Positions 1 through 13,379 of a DNA stretch of 64,000 bases are shown here, in pieces. Source of the DNA: Thuidium tamariscinum (taxonomy: Eukaryota; Streptophyta; Bryopsida; Hypnales; Thuidiaceae); the NCBI GenBank assembly GCA_947034885.2, contig OX344750.2, forward strand, positions 40,596,821-40,660,820, in the 5' to 3' direction. Each line of letters opens with the position of its first letter. The stretch's first letter is position 1. The notes under the pieces are model-generated. The model did not search any database and was not told the DNA's origin. It saw only the letters and a program-made list of their open reading frames with translations. Position numbers and translations under genes: made by a program.

Positions 1-704
1 TCCAATTTTGATGTCAATAATCTTTAATTATGTGAAATTTAGTGTTTGGGGGAGACTTCAATTTGCTATAGCACCACTAGAGCAAACCCTATTGTTTTTC
101 ATTCAAGAGATTCCAAGCTTTGTTGCTTTTCACTAAAAATGATCTAATGTTAGTAGCAAAGTTGGCCCCATAGTTTATCATTCATTACTTTTTTGACTCA
201 CTCTACATATTGTCACTATTTCAAGAAATGACTAAAAGTGATGGTTTTCACAGTAGTGTGTGGAGAGCTAGCTCTAGGCATGTAAAAATAAGTTACAACA
301 TAGTCATTCTGAAACTCCTATTGGAGTAGAAGGGAAAGGAATGTTCAAATAGTTTTTGATAACTTTAGTAAGCTTAAGTTAGTCTTCTTACCTTTGAAGT
401 TGTCTAGTGTGTGCAACAAATTTAATCTCCAACATTGTATTTGTCCGCTTATTGTTGCAAAGAGCTAGAAATCGAGTTCAACGAAGAGTATTTTTGGTTG
501 AAGCCTATTTTTGAAGGTACGTTTGAGTGTTTTGAGACATGTTGTTTGTTCCGTATTATTCTTAGTTCAATTGTAATTGTTTCGTGATGTTTAAATGCGT
601 TTTATGTTTCCTAAGTGAGGGACTTTTACGTTTTGTGGAGTGCGGGGACCATAAGTATTCTCCAAGATTCTCTTTTGCTTATAATCAATCATTTAGAAGA
701 TCAA
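1..704. other. AT-rich intergenic sequence
   Basis: No open frame with coding character, RNA gene or structured repeat was seen here. Only short AT-rich frames occur. Confidence 0.5.
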
Positions 705-1155
705 ATTTTGATTCTTAAATTAGACTTCAAAAAAAAGTTTCCAAAAATAAAAATGACAATATTTTGCTTATAATTGATCTTAAAAAGAATTCAAAATTTT
801 CCCTTTCAAAATTTATAGAGAAATATAAAAATGAAAAATGAAGATATAAAATGAAGATTGAAATGAGAAAAAAGAACAACAATATTAGGCACAATACTTT
901 AAAAAAAATCATAATGTGGTTAATGTAAACCCTATGCCCTCTTAATGTTCCATTCAATTTAAATTTAAAAATTATTCTACATCTAAAACTTTTGTGTGTA
1001 CCTTCATTACAAATTTCAAGACAAAAGGAAAAAATTTGGATTTTTTTTCACATTTTAGGACCCCAATTTTTTTTAAAAGAAGCCAATTAGGTTTCATTTA
1101 ACTTCTAAGTTTTGCAAACACTAGATTCTGGTCCCTTGGGCATTTAGGGGTTAAC
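705..1155. repeat. Dispersed repeat, copy 1
   Basis: Several blocks recur near 16045-16180: one built on CTTAAATTAGACTTCAAA, one on the string TTTCATTTAACTTC followed by an AAGTTTTGCAAACAC-like stretch, and an ending close to GGCATTTAGGGGTT. Spacing is only roughly kept, so this looks like an old dispersed element whose ends cannot be fixed. No coding capacity is visible. Confidence 0.5.
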
Positions 1156-1308
1156 AATGAAAAAAATTGACTCTTGTTTGCATATCTTGTAGTCATTTTC
1201 AATGAGCAACATATACAATGCAAGAAAATACTTTTCACCACTTAGATCTCAAATAAAAAATTTCTTCATTGCACTAGAAATCATAAAAATCATTGAAAAA
1301 ATGATTAG

Positions 1309-1619
1309 ATGGCAAATTTCATTAAAATGGCGGCATTCCTTATGCCATTTTTTAGACCACATGGTTTGAATTGAAAAATGACATCTAGGCCATAGGTATA
1401 TATTTCAAACATCTAGGACGCATGTAGATTCACAAAATCTATGACCCATTTAGATTTTAGACCACACGGTCTAAAACATCTTCGAGTGGTATAGATTTCA
1501 AACATCTACAACATATAGATTTCAAAAATCTATGACAATTTTAGATTTCAGACTGCACGATTTGAACTATCAAAAGTGTCAAACTAATGGAATACTGTTG
1601 TTTTAATGAAATTTGCCAT
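1309..1619. mobile_element. MITE-like element with 19-bp terminal inverted repeat
   Basis: The 19-nt string ATGGCAAATTTCATTAAAA at 1309-1327 recurs as its exact reverse complement at 1601-1619. TTAG flanks both outer ends and could be a 4-bp target duplication. The interior has several degenerate copies of an AGATTTCAAACATCTA-like motif. It is 311 bp and non-coding. The superfamily cannot be assigned. Confidence 0.55.
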
Positions 1620-2540
1620 TTAGTGTGATGTTAATTCACTTTGCTTCAATCCTTGCATTATAGAGCAATTTTAACCAAGCTACTAGTGAGTGGCTAGGTC
1701 CTCATTTGCTTTTGAAAATTTTCATGAATGTACCTAACAAGATTTAGAACTCAATGGTAGAAAGGTGCAATTTCACACCAGGAACAAAAATTTTATTCCA
1801 AGAGGACTTGAAGTTTGCTACACTTGTTTCATTGGAATGGAGAAAGTAAAGATAAAAAAATGAAAAACTTGCTCACTTCAAATGTGAAAATCTCTCAATC
1901 TGCCTGGTCAAATCGGCTGAAAATTTTCCAACCAGTTCTGGCTGTAATCTACTACACTTTTGTATGGTCAAAGTTAAAAAATAAGAAATGTTTTTTCAAT
2001 TTAGGACAATGCACTAATTTTTGAAATTTTCTCTTTAAAATGAAGTTTCAGCAAAAGCGCCGGTGAAGACTATAATACAAGGTAGTGTTTTCAACACAGG
2101 CATCTACACGTACATTCAAGCTTAATTAGCTCGTCTTCTCCACTGAGATGGAGGATGCTAATCCCGTTTACTAGCTTGGGACGTGGTCCCGTGATCTCCT
2201 CGACCATAGCTAGCTACTCATCTATTCGAACATGCACTTTGTTGAACCTGTTAAGCTCAGCAAGCAAGTTCAACATGGCTTCGTTGAACGTCTACAGAAT
2301 TAAGGCCACCGATCTTTGAACTATATATCACTGCACTAATCAGTTGCGTTAATTACTAAATTAAGCCATATAACTTTCAGTCTGTGGGACTTGAAAATCT
2401 TTGCTTCCTTTCGATCTTGTACAGACATAGCTGCACTGGACGTACTCATAAGAGGAACGAATTAAGCAAGCAAGCAGCTAGGTTCACTTAATTAATTAGT
2501 GCCTCATCTGGCCGGTAAGTATCAAGCAGAAGCGCCGGTG
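1620..2540. other. Intergenic sequence
   Basis: No supported gene was found. The GC content rises towards the right, next to the small minus-strand ORF that follows. Confidence 0.4.
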
Positions 2541-2588
2541 AAGATCACGCGAGACTGCTGCGTCCGTGGATCCGTTGATGCCCGGCCC

Positions 2589-2978
2589 TCACCGCATCGC
2601 TTGCAGCCTGGCCTGCCTCTCCCTTTGCAACCGCGCATAGAAGGCAGCCGAGTAGTCCTCTCCTGCCGCAGAGCAGCCATACGAAGACGCGCTCGAGAAG
2701 TCGGCTCGGAAGGCCACGTCGTTGAGGAGCTTCACGTAGCCGTCGCGCAGCTTCGACAGAATCCGCAACTTCGCCGAACACTTCTTCGCAGAATTGCAAT
2801 GGCCTGCAGCTGGCTGAGCACCAGTCTCGCAGTTTGCGGTACAGAGCTCCTCTTCTCCTTCGGGCGCTTCGTAGTGCTCGAGCACGGGCGCCAGGGCTGG
2901 GCTTCCTCTCAAGCCTCGCATTTGCTGGGGATGGGAGCGGGAGGGTCGCTTCTGCGACTCCGCCTTTGCCCCTGGCAT
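2589..2978 (-). CDS. Small conserved-looking protein of unknown function
   Basis: This is a 129-residue GC-rich frame in otherwise AT-rich surroundings, with third positions rich in G/C like the PPR gene. The N-terminal half is low in complexity (Pro, Ser, Glu). The C-terminal half is more ordered, with a KLRILSKLRDGYVKLLNDVA stretch (about residues 69-88) likely to form an amphipathic helix, and ends in a charged RLQRERQARLQAMR tail. No catalytic motif, signal peptide or membrane segment is visible. The family was not recognised. The start was chosen because the ATG follows an untranslated GC-rich leader and the frame then stays open to TGA. Overlapping frames on both strands are shadows of this GC-rich block. 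Confidence 0.55.
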   Translation of the reverse strand: MPGAKAESQKRPSRSHPQQMRGLRGSPALAPVLEHYEAPEGEEELCTANCETGAQPAAGHCNSAKKCSAKLRILSKLRDGYVKLLNDVAFRADFSSASSYGCSAAGEDYSAAFYARLQRERQARLQAMR

Positions 2979-3105
2979 TGTGGCGCCTGGGAAACCTTAC
3001 TACTTGGGGATAGGAAATGTGTAGGGAATGAGAAGAGCAGATGATCGAGGAGGAGTAATACTGGAATGTGGGTTTTGCAACACGTCCCCTCGTGGGTGAA
3101 ATCAA

Positions 3106-5200
3106 GAATCTTGACTTGGGGCAATTCTATGATCGATGGACATACCTTCGACCTTCAAGTGGTGCATGTGTCCTACAGTAGCTATTGAAGACGATCTGTA
3201 TGATAAAGACTCACAAAATCGAGCACTCCACCATGATCAATGTTGGTGTGAAACTTCACCGACTTTGAATTGAAAGCTGACAACCACCTCATTCATGACA
3301 CAATGGAATGATCGTTCGATCACAGCTGGAGGAATGCAAACAGTACCGAGTGCACCGAGCGCTTGAAAATGTCACGAGGAGTTAGCTCGACTGTTTCCCC
3401 AGACCATTGCTAAATGGGTGAACGGTGGAGGAGACGAGAGATGTGATGGTTACCGACTGTGAGATCATCGCACAGAAAATTGAAACCTGCTGGATCTACA
3501 ATAGGAAAGAATGCCTGACAGCCTGACTGAGCAAGTGCTATTCCGGTGAGCAGCCTTTAAGGTGGGGGGCACAGCCGCACAAGTGACAGATTTTATAACC
3601 CAATTTATGGAATCGGTAGGGGTAACGCGGTGACCCAGGTGAGTTATGCAAATCGTATGTTATGTTGGAGGTGCTTCGAGGGTGCCACGTGACTGGAAGT
3701 CAGTGGTGGCGGTACTGTTCGTGGCGGCCCAAAACTCTGACGTTGGACCGAGGTTGGAATGATTCGTCCGTCAAGGTCACATACAAGTCTGAGTTGTGAA
3801 GTTGGACCCCCTGCCAAGGTCAAGAATCTGTGCTCTCGGAGTGGAGTCAGTTCATTCTTCAGTTCCGACGTTTTAATTAGTGGGTCCAGAACTCGGGCAG
3901 TGGTGCTTTAGACTGCATCTCGTGGGTGCGTGAAAGGGAAGAGCATCACTTCCGGTCTTCAGTGGACATGAAAAGGAGAATTTTTGAATTTTTTTTGGCT
4001 GGTTTGCTCATTTTGGGTCCCACATGGAGGAGGAAACATGATAATGTAACAGGTACATGAATGGACCATCCCAAGGCTGCAACTGAACTTTAGAGTGGTG
4101 AAACATCTTGAGATTTAAAAAAACAACATTTCCTTGAAGAACAAGTGGAATTGACATCTAATCCAAGTCATTTATATTTTTTTGGGCTTTGTAAAATTAG
4201 TTACAAAATTTTGAAGTTGAAGTTGTGGATCTCCCAAAATCTTGGAGTGATTGAATAACTCAAATAGAATAGCACATCATGTTCACATGATCCATGACAA
4301 TCACGTAAGGAATGACCTCATGATGGATTTTTTCAATTTATGAGAGTTTAGGCCATAATCAATGTCTAACCTTACATTAATGAAGTGATTACTAACCTCA
4401 TTAGAAACACCCAACTATTTCAATGTAAATCATTGTAGGAAGTGACTTTTTAAAGCCTTTCATTATAAATTTGTTTTGTGTGACTACTTTAGAAACGTAA
4501 GTCGAACATTATGGACACAATTGCAAGTTACATGTTGGTTTGCTTTTGGGATAGTCCACACACTCTCTTGGACTAAACGCTTCAAAAATTCATAGCAAAT
4601 TCATACTTCGCAGAAAAAATATAATTTCAACTGCTCTTGCTATTTCTCACTTGTCTTTATGTGGGAAAAATATTAAGACAATTCAGTAATGACATGAGGA
4701 CCCTCCAGCAATTGTGGCCACGATGAGGTTTTTTACCTTATCACCCATACGGAATTGGGCTTTCGTACTATAGCGTCTCTTCATTCAAGGCCCCACCCCA
4801 GATCCCGGCCACAAGCCGGCGAATGCAACAATAACAGACGCTTGAGGCACCAGTGTCATTAATTGCCTCAATAGGTCTGCGCAACCCATGACTCGTCTTC
4901 TTTCTCAACCTTCAGATCAACCCAAAAGCGAAGATACGTTTGCCATCGAGCCTCCCAGGAGTCCCAGCTTCCAAGTGTTCCCTGGCTAGTCCGTTTTCCC
5001 TATGTGAGGCCGGGTCGACAGCTTCCAAACTTCCAACGTGATATTGGTGTCATAGTCCGCTACGGCAGAAGATTTCTAGCTGTCAGATTCGCAAGCATTC
5101 ACAACCCATGAGGTATTCCTGACTGACTGAAAAAAATGAGGATGCCACTGAATGGTTAGCATATACAGTATAAAATATAACTTACTCACGACTTGTCTAG
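3106..5200. other. Intergenic sequence between the small ORF and the PPR gene
   Basis: About 2.1 kb with no frame I would defend. The right part lies downstream of the PPR gene on its strand and probably includes its 3' untranslated region, roughly 5200-5488. The rest may hold the promoter of the small minus-strand ORF. Confidence 0.4.
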
Positions 5201-5488
5201 CTAAGGAACAAAGTTTCGAAGGGTTCAATCAATTCCACAGTAATTCCATCCAAAAACGAGCGAAATCAATGACACCACCTTAGAAGTAATTTCAGAAAAG
5301 ATATCGGAACTTTCCTTTACATGAAAGGAAATACAAATGTCAGGTGGCCAAATAAAAATGCCCAGAATAGATCGACGATTCTTGAATGTAACATAAGGAT
5401 ATTCAATTGACAAAATGGATCTACGTACAAAAGACTAGAAGCATTTAAATAGACTAAGTTCGTATACTTAGGAACCCCTGGCCTGGCC

Positions 5489-8423
5489 TCACAGCAAGAG
5501 CATGTGCTCCACCTGCGGCTGGTGCAGCCAATTGGAGAGGGGTTGACCATGACTCACAAAACAGCCGACATTGGAGTTTTCGACATAAAAGGGCGAGCCC
5601 AGAGACGACAGAAGATTGTGAACGGCTTGGCGCACCAAAGATGCCCCTGTAACTCGACTGTGCTTCCCCCACCCGGTGATGATCTCAATCCTCTCCGGCG
5701 CGACGCCCGTGTAAAGCATGCTCTGTCGGAAGCCCGACAGCGTCCTGGAGAGCGCCACCAGCGCCGTGCCCATGGACATGACGTGCAGATTGATGGAGAA
5801 CTGGTTCTTGGCCTTCTCCCGCACCGCCTGAGGGTACAAATCGTGCTCCCTGCCCACTTCCCAAACCAGCCCTGCCTCCGGTCTCCTGCCCAAGTTGTGC
5901 AGAAACTCGATCAAAGAATCCGTGAAGCCGCGCTTGCAGTCGTGCTCCTCCCCATGTAACCCTTGAAAAAATTGCTGAACAATGTGTTTCAGCTCCTGGG
6001 GGGGAACCTCCCGGGATAATAATGTACAAACAAACGCATACACCGGATGCAACGTGCTGGCCATGAGGCTGACGACTTGCTGGTGTTGGGCACTGGCCGT
6101 GCAGGAGCTCAAAAGAATGGTGTGTGTCTGTAACGTGGGCACTAGTCCCCACGCATTCATCGACTCCAGCACGCCACGGGCCGAGTCGAATTGATGCATG
6201 CGAAGATATGTGCCCAACAGAGAGTTGCTCGTTTGAACGTTCGGTGTCAATCCTGAATCTAACATTTTCTGGTACCACTCCCGTGCCCGGTTGGCATTCC
6301 CGGCCTTACCCCACATGTCTACCATGGCGCCATAGATGGGAGCGTCAGGGACCCAACCCGCTTGTTCCATTTCCTGGAACACTTGCTCGGCTTCGTCAAT
6401 GTGCCCAGTTTGACCTAATACCTCCATCATGATGCTGTAAGTGACCCTGTCTGGGTGGAACCCTGCATCCTGCATGTCGTTGTACAGCTTCATGGCCATG
6501 ACGTGGTTCCCCGCTTTAGCTTGCAAGTCGATGATGATGTTGTACGTGACTAAGCTGGGCACGCATCCACGCTCAACCATCTCTTCAAAAAGCTTCAGCG
6601 CGGCGTTCACTTTGCCAGCCTTGCCGAGGCAATGGATGATGACACTACACGTACAAAGCATCAAAACAGGGGTCGATCAGCTGTCCACAATCTATCTATC
6701 CAGAGCTAGTTAAATTGGAAAAGACATAAAGGAAGGAGATGGAACACAGCAGGAACACAACTAACACAATCTTTACATTTGCATAAACGATTGTCTTAAC
6801 AGTGTAGATTCCGTACCTGTACGTGAACGTGTCAGGCTGAAAGCCAGCTTGCTGCATTTGCTGATACATGTCCATGGACACATCGTGAAAGCCAGCTTTG
6901 GAATGAAGATCCACGAGTGTGCAGTACGTGACACGGTCCGGCGCGCAACCCTCTTCTTGCATCTGCTGGAATATGCGCATGGCTTCACCCAGGTAATTGG
7001 CTCGTCCATAAGCGTGGATGAGTCTATTGTACGTTACAACGCAAGGCTCGCAACCATCCCTCCGCATCTCCTGAAGCAACCGAGTACACACCTCAAAGTT
7101 CCTGGCACGACCGAGGATGCCTATCATGGTGGTGTAGGTGCACACATCGTGCTTGTAGCCCTCTTGCCCTTTCGCCCAGTCGAAGAACTTCAACGCCAAT
7201 ACCGACTCTTTCTGGTGCTTGAGAACCTCGTTAATTTGGAAAGCGCTAAGTGTCTTGTTCACGTGAGATAATGCCACCAGTGTGTCCGGGCGCCAATTAA
7301 GCTGTCTCAAAATGTTGCACACGTGGTCCACCACCTCCCCATTCGCAGCTCGAGACTCGGAGGCCGCCTTGTGGGACTGTCGCCGACTGCCTGATTGAGA
7401 TCGCCCGTTCTGTCCACTCCGGGCATTGAAGCGCTCCTTGCTACTCGACCGGGGTGCGGGCAACTCAGCCCTTGCAATGTCGACAGTTGCTCCGACGGAC
7501 AAATGCCTCGGCGAGGGAGCCTTCGCAAGGCTGCCATTAGGCTGTGCCCACGGCTGCCCTGGGGAAGAAGGGAAGGCTGAAGGCTTAGACTGGACGCTCC
7601 GAGATTGCCAACCTGGATTGAAACGATCGGACCCGTGCTGCGAAGCTCCGACGGGAGTCGATCTCTGCTGCCGGGAACCAACTCCACTTGAAGGGATAGG
7701 AACTCCTTTAGCTACTGAAGGGACCTCCCTCTCGGTAGGAGCAGAAGGTGCATCTCTAATTTCTCGCTCAGTGGAGTTCTTTCTAGATGATGAGTCCGAC
7801 TGTTGGCGAGGCAACCGGTAACTGTTACTCCTCCCTCCAGCAGCACCGGTTACCACGTTCTCAACCGTAGATAAACTTGGAACTGCTGCAAAGCCAACTT
7901 TCTGTGAAGGCTGGGAATCTCTGTTGACAGCTGCAGCTGAGTCCACAACTTTCGAGACCGTTTTCCCATCATGTCCGGCACTTTCTGAAACAGGTCCTTC
8001 TACAACAGTGTCCCTTGCATAGATTCCTGAAATGGGAGCATTATGTAGAGGCGGCCTCGCAGCAGATGATGCAGGAAACCCAGTTGGGTGGAGAGGGGAA
8101 TGCCCCAATCCATGCACCTGAAAAATAGTTCACAAAACAAGAGATATGAATACGGAACCCGGAGTAATTCAGAAGTTCAGTTGAAGGAAAGTACTGAAAG
8201 AAGAAAGAACACAAAGGTCGTCAGGGAAAATGCCACTCGCCTCATGTCCGTGAAGAGGTAAATGAGGAGTTCTCTTGAGGTGTTCATCCCGGTCATCTGG
8301 ATTAGACAACCCATGCGGGTTGCACGTGCCATCACTGGTACGCGAACCAGCAGAAGTACCGGCCAAAATCCATGATCGCTGACTTGCCTTGATCACAGGC
8401 AGTAGCTGCTTCGCACGAAGCAT
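5489..8423 (-). CDS. PPR-SMR protein, At1g18900/At1g74750 type
   Basis: Three coding exons are inferred: 8423-8241, 8117-6817 and 6644-5489, giving about 879 residues, close to the ~855-860 of the Arabidopsis relatives. The start MLRAKQ lies just after a CTTCAG acceptor, so an intron in the leader is likely. A Ser/Pro-rich linker precedes about nine to ten 35-residue PPR motifs (roughly residues 380-690), for example TYNRLIHAYGRANYLGEAM. A C-terminal SMR domain (about 780-870) carries LHVMSMGTAL and TGWGKHSR. PPR tracts bind organellar RNA in a sequence-guided way and SMR domains are linked to RNA cleavage or binding, so a role in organellar RNA metabolism is inferred. Exons 2 and 3 join cleanly in frame at ACAG/GTACGG and GTGTAG. 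The exon 1 donor is not a clear GT; GAG/GCGAGT at 8241 keeps the frame and would make a GC-AG intron. Confidence 0.9.
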
Positions 8424-10330
8424 TTGGCTGAAGTCATATCACACAAATGGTATTAGAATAGAATAACGTTATATATTCTTCTAGTCCCTTGGTTCCTGAG
8501 CTAAAAAATGGAAAATTCAACTTGGAAGCTCCAATTATGGTCACTTCCAAAGCATACTCTTGCTGTTTATAACGTGAAACCATGACTTTTTCCATTGGTA
8601 CAAATTGCTATCTTTCTTGAAACTTCCTAAAGTGGTTCCATTCTGTCCTACAAATACGGACGCTGCTAATTTTGGCAATTTTAGGAACTAAGAGGCTAAT
8701 CACAATCACGACTGGTGCGAAAAAAATATGGTGAGACCATCTAGAGGTAAGGAGGAGTCCAGATCACCGTCATATTCATCTCCTATGCTAAAATTCAAGA
8801 GAAACCAAGCATCAATGTTGTACATGGAAACTAAGAGCAAAAAAAGACGACATTAATGACAACATGAAAAAACACCCAATGTACCTGCTCAAGAATCAAA
8901 TGAAAAAATGAAAAAAATCTGAAATCCGAGACGGAGAACGTTCAGTTACGTCATCCACGAACTGAACATGGGAAAACCACAAAACACGCGTTAATGAACC
9001 TTGAATAAAAACAGTACCTTCTTTTTCAAATAAAAATGAAATAGAAAATCATCACCAGCCGTCAGGAATGAGAGGATTACTTGCACATGCGCAGGTTACT
9101 TACCTTGGATCAAGGAAGAAAGACGGACAGGGTAGGAGCTCAACCCTGCCCCTCCCCCTTGAACCCTGCATCTTAAATAGTCACATGAAACATGAATCAT
9201 CAGGTGCCACACTAATAAATTTGAACAGAATACACATACTAAGCAAACTCAGAGTCTAGATTATGACATATAAAATCCGTAAGGCGATAATAACAGCATT
9301 TACGATCAATAACGCCACAGGTTTGAGAAGCTCAATATCAAGTTCCACTGCCTCCACCACGGAAGCGACTTGAAATTGAGAAAGTAAGTTTCACACGACA
9401 CTATAAAAAATGATTCTTATCACAGTGCCGATTTCTTCAAAGTTGAGGAACACATCAACAAAATCAAAATCCTAACATTCTAGGTAATCGAAAGAATTCT
9501 AATACGTCATAAAACTAAAAACCCACTTCGACCTAGAAAAAACGCGACATCCCTAGAAACTCGTTCTCGGTATTCCACTCACATAACCACCCCACCGCAA
9601 GACAATAAAAAATCTAGAAGCAAACTGCACAAAATTTCTAAAGCCTCTACACAGTCCAAAACGTCACAGACCCTCACCAACCCCAGAAACAGAAAACCCT
9701 CCAAAACAAAACTAACAACTGCCGATCACCTAATCCAAAACCTCTCTAAAACCCCGCAAAGACTAAAATGTCATTTCAGAACTAAATCTCACTCCACGCC
9801 CCTTCATCAACAATCAAATTTACGCCAACATCAGCTCAAAATCCCAACTCGAAGCAAAAGGCAGTCACCGACCGAGTCATCGTGAAAATTCGGGTGAAAA
9901 TGCTGACCTGAGAGGCATGGCGGAGAAGGGACGAGATTCGTAGCAGTGATATCGGCGCGACGACGAGATCCATTCACAAGAATGAAGCCAGAAGAGAATG
10001 AACAAGCTTGGCCACGGGGGCCGCCATTGCTGCGACTACGGAGCTCCACGCCTCCAAAACTTCGTGAAACTCTTCTCCTCCGGAATTCTTAAGTCTTCCT
10101 TCCTGGGGGCCTTCGGAACCTTAGGTTGACGGAACTTCATGGATGAATGCATGAAAAGGATGGATGGGTGGGTGAATGAATGATATCTTCCCCATCGGTG
10201 AATGAGTTTCTGTAAGTGGGATGAACGGGGGATTTCCCGCGCCGTCATGCGTGGGTGGATGCAGTGGAGGTGATTCGTCCAAGTCTGTTACCAGACTCTT
10301 TCCGACGCGCGAATAGGGACCACCACCTCG
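8424..10330 (-). promoter_or_regulatory. Probable leader, leader intron(s) and promoter of the PPR gene
   Basis: The start codon at 8423 directly follows a good acceptor (CTTCAG/CCAA). A non-coding first exon is therefore expected upstream, most likely in the GC-richer 9830-10300 stretch. No convincing protein-coding frame was found. Exact transcript starts cannot be read from the sequence. Confidence 0.45.
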
Positions 10331-13300
10331 GTTTTAGGGTTCTGCCTGGTAGGTTCTGCCTTCTTCCTCTGCGATGTCCTGCAAGCACTTTCCTTGGCAA
10401 GCAAGTCACAATTTTTATGAACTAAAGACGTGTTCCCACCCGACGTTTGTTTGAACAACAGTACTCACTCACCTACAGTAGCTCAAAGAAGACGCTAGAT
10501 TTGCTGAAAAGGTTGCTTGTTCAGATTCCCGCAAAATTGTGATTTCTAAGTTAATACTCCGGAGTAATTATCTTATGTTCGTGGTAGTCAGGAGCACTAC
10601 GATCCTGGCGACCATGACGGTGAGTGGTGGACAGGTTGAACACCCCGCTCGACACCGACGCCTCGTGGTAGTCGTCGTCCTTCTCCACCAGCAGATCCTG
10701 CCTCTGGCTCGCGCGGCAGCAACGGCGTCCTCTCTGTCTGCGCCGTGCCCACGTACTCTATCCATCGGCTTACAGAGGGCTCAATTTTTTGAACCTGAAA
10801 TTCCAGGACTTCAACCAGAATTTCCATTTCGCACAGTCTGACTCCTCTTGCAGCTTCTACAACTGTGAATTTCCTCGACGGCCTTCCTGTATCTTCTTCT
10901 AAGATCTTGCTCGTGACCTGCGAATCTTGAAGCGAGGCTTCAACTGAAATTTGGTGTGCTCGATCTGGGTTTACTCCACCTTGCTCAGCTTGCAAGCGTC
11001 TCTTCAGTTGGGCCAGCAACAACTCAAGTCTGGAACGGACATAGATAACTTGATACATTTGTGATTTCTAACCAGGTTTGCGAAACAGCCTCATCTTTCT
11101 TGTGTGCATGGCTCCCTTTGGGGCTGTTGAATTCTGGCTGCGGTGGGACTTCATGGAGCAAGGCAACTAAATTTGTTTGAAAGATGCAGACGTTAGCACC
11201 GAAGAAGCAAAGGATTGCAGACTTTCAACAGTCATTAAAGAAGCAAGGTTTAGAGAATATCAAAACCGAAGATGATGGTTTGAGAATCTGCTTCCATGGA
11301 CAGTACAGGACAGGTAGAACCACCTTATTCCTGATCAAGGACCCATACCCAACCTATAGGATGTGGCTATTTTCAACATAAGGTCTCATGAAGTGATTCC
11401 AATAGGGTAAAATTCATTTTACTAGGGGTTGATAGAGGTTTGGGGTTTATGTTTTTGTTGGGTTTTTTGGTTGTGTTTAACTCTTGAAAAGCTAATTTGG
11501 GGTCTCTGATGCCAAATATGAACTCAGAATTTGAAAAAATAAAATAATGCAAAAAATAAAAAATTTCAACGTTTACCCCTGTGGTAAACTCAAGGACTTT
11601 GTGGGACCAATTTAACGGCTTGTGTTTCCAACCAAGGTTAGAAGAGATTTGCAATCAAAGCTTGGAATGTAAATTTTCCCCCTAGGGGAGCATTCCCATT
11701 TTCTTTATGAATAGCATGCAATCAAATGAAGGGTTATTATACTTACCTTGCACCTAAATTTTTGAAATAATTTAGAAGTAAAATAGCATCACCAAAATGA
11801 GAAAAAAAACGTATAAAGAATGAAGGGCAGAAAAAAAATACTAAAATTTGGATTATTTTTTTTCTACAATAGCATTGTCAAAAGAGAAAAAGAAGAACAA
11901 TACCCAGAAGAGGTGGACTTATTGCTAAAATAGTACAAGCCAAAAAAAAGATGGAGATGAAATTACACTAAATGCAACACCTAAACTTGGCAAAATGCTT
12001 AAAGGTGTCATTACTATTTTCCTAGTATTCTTCTATATAGCTCACTAATGACCATTTGATTGAATTTTTTTTCCAATGCACCTTGGGATCTGTATGTGTT
12101 CAGTTTTAGGATTTAGGAGGTTTTGTGTCATTGCAGGGTTAGATGCTTCTCATTACAACATTTTTGGAGGAATTTAGGCTCAATTTTTGAAAGTTCTTTG
12201 GAATTCCTAGAATTATAGTAGTTTTTGCAACTCAAAAGTTGCAGTTATAGGACTTTTAGGAATTCTTCCATCTATTCTAAACCCTGAATTCTTTAATAGG
12301 TGTACCCTTTCTTTTAAATACATTGTAATGTGTTTTTAAACACATGTGTATATATCCATTGAATAGTACTCATTTCCTTGAAATTGAACTTACAGTTTTT
12401 CATATGTGTTGTTCTATTTTTGTGTTGGCATTTGCAAGTGTTATTAAATGCATTTTATAGGTTTTTATTTTGGTAATTCTAGTTCATTTTTTTTCTAAAT
12501 TTTGGATCAATATTTAGTGTCCAAATCCTAAACCCTAATTTGGAAATCCTATACCTTATGTGTGCCTAACCCTAAACCCTAAATAGGGTTGCAATAGGGT
12601 TGCAATAGGATTGTTATTTGAACAAATTATTAAAGCCAAACCCTATTTATAATTAACATAGCATACTTTTAGTTAAGCAAGCTTTTTATTTTAAAAGGAA
12701 GATAAGGTATTTGAAAATATTGTCATTTAGAAATTTAGGTAAATGAAGGCCTATATAAACTCTAAACCTACATAGCCCTCATAGAATAAAGGATTGAATG
12801 CACATTACTCAAGAACACTTCAAATAGTGCCCCCCAGGGGGGTTCCTATTTTCAAGGATGGGACTAATAAGGTCATGACACATGTACCAAAGTATCTTAA
12901 AGTATGTAGGAAGTACCAAGTAGGAAAGTAGTCTTGGCTATGATCTAAATTGGAAAACTCTAAACATTGGCTATCAATTCAATGCATTTTTGGGCTTCCA
13001 AAAATCATAGTAATTTCAGTTTTGAGAATAAAATTACAAAAAATTTGCAATCCTCATATTTCCTACCTTTCTAGATGGGAAAAATTTACATAGCCTTAAA
13101 CTCCTTATGATCTATTCTATAGTTGTTTAAGTGATCTGGTATAGGTGGTTGTACCTTACATCATAAAATAGTTGTATGCGCACTACAAAGGCAATGTAAA
13201 GAAACGGCCATAAATTTGCAACAATTCTCTTTCTTGCTATAGTAATTGTAACTTAGTCAGACAAAATTTCAAATTTGTTGAACTTATTTTCTTATATTTA

Positions 13301-13370
13301 TGTATTTTTTAATTTTAATTTTAATGAAACTAATTATAATTTGTCATGTTGACTAGTGTGCTTTGTGCCA
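10331..13370. other. Intergenic, mostly AT-rich
   Basis: The part up to about 11380 is of mixed composition, with antisense-overlapping frames that show no recognisable domain. Beyond that it is AT-rich and gene-free. Around 12530-12600 a few AAACCCTA-type telobox strings occur, too few to be an interstitial telomere. Confidence 0.45.
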
Positions 13371-13379
13371 TTGGCATAA

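Noticed and set aside
2499..3105. Longer plus- and minus-strand frames overlapping the small GC-rich ORF
   Set aside because: They are shadows caused by high GC; the 129-codon minus frame has the more protein-like composition and codon use.
10539..11381. Candidate ORFs on both strands, including one of 153 codons on the minus strand
   Set aside because: No recognisable domain, no clear start context or splice signals, and overlapping antisense frames of similar length.
12530..12600. Interstitial telomere repeat
   Set aside because: Only a few scattered AAACCCTA strings occur, not a tandem array.
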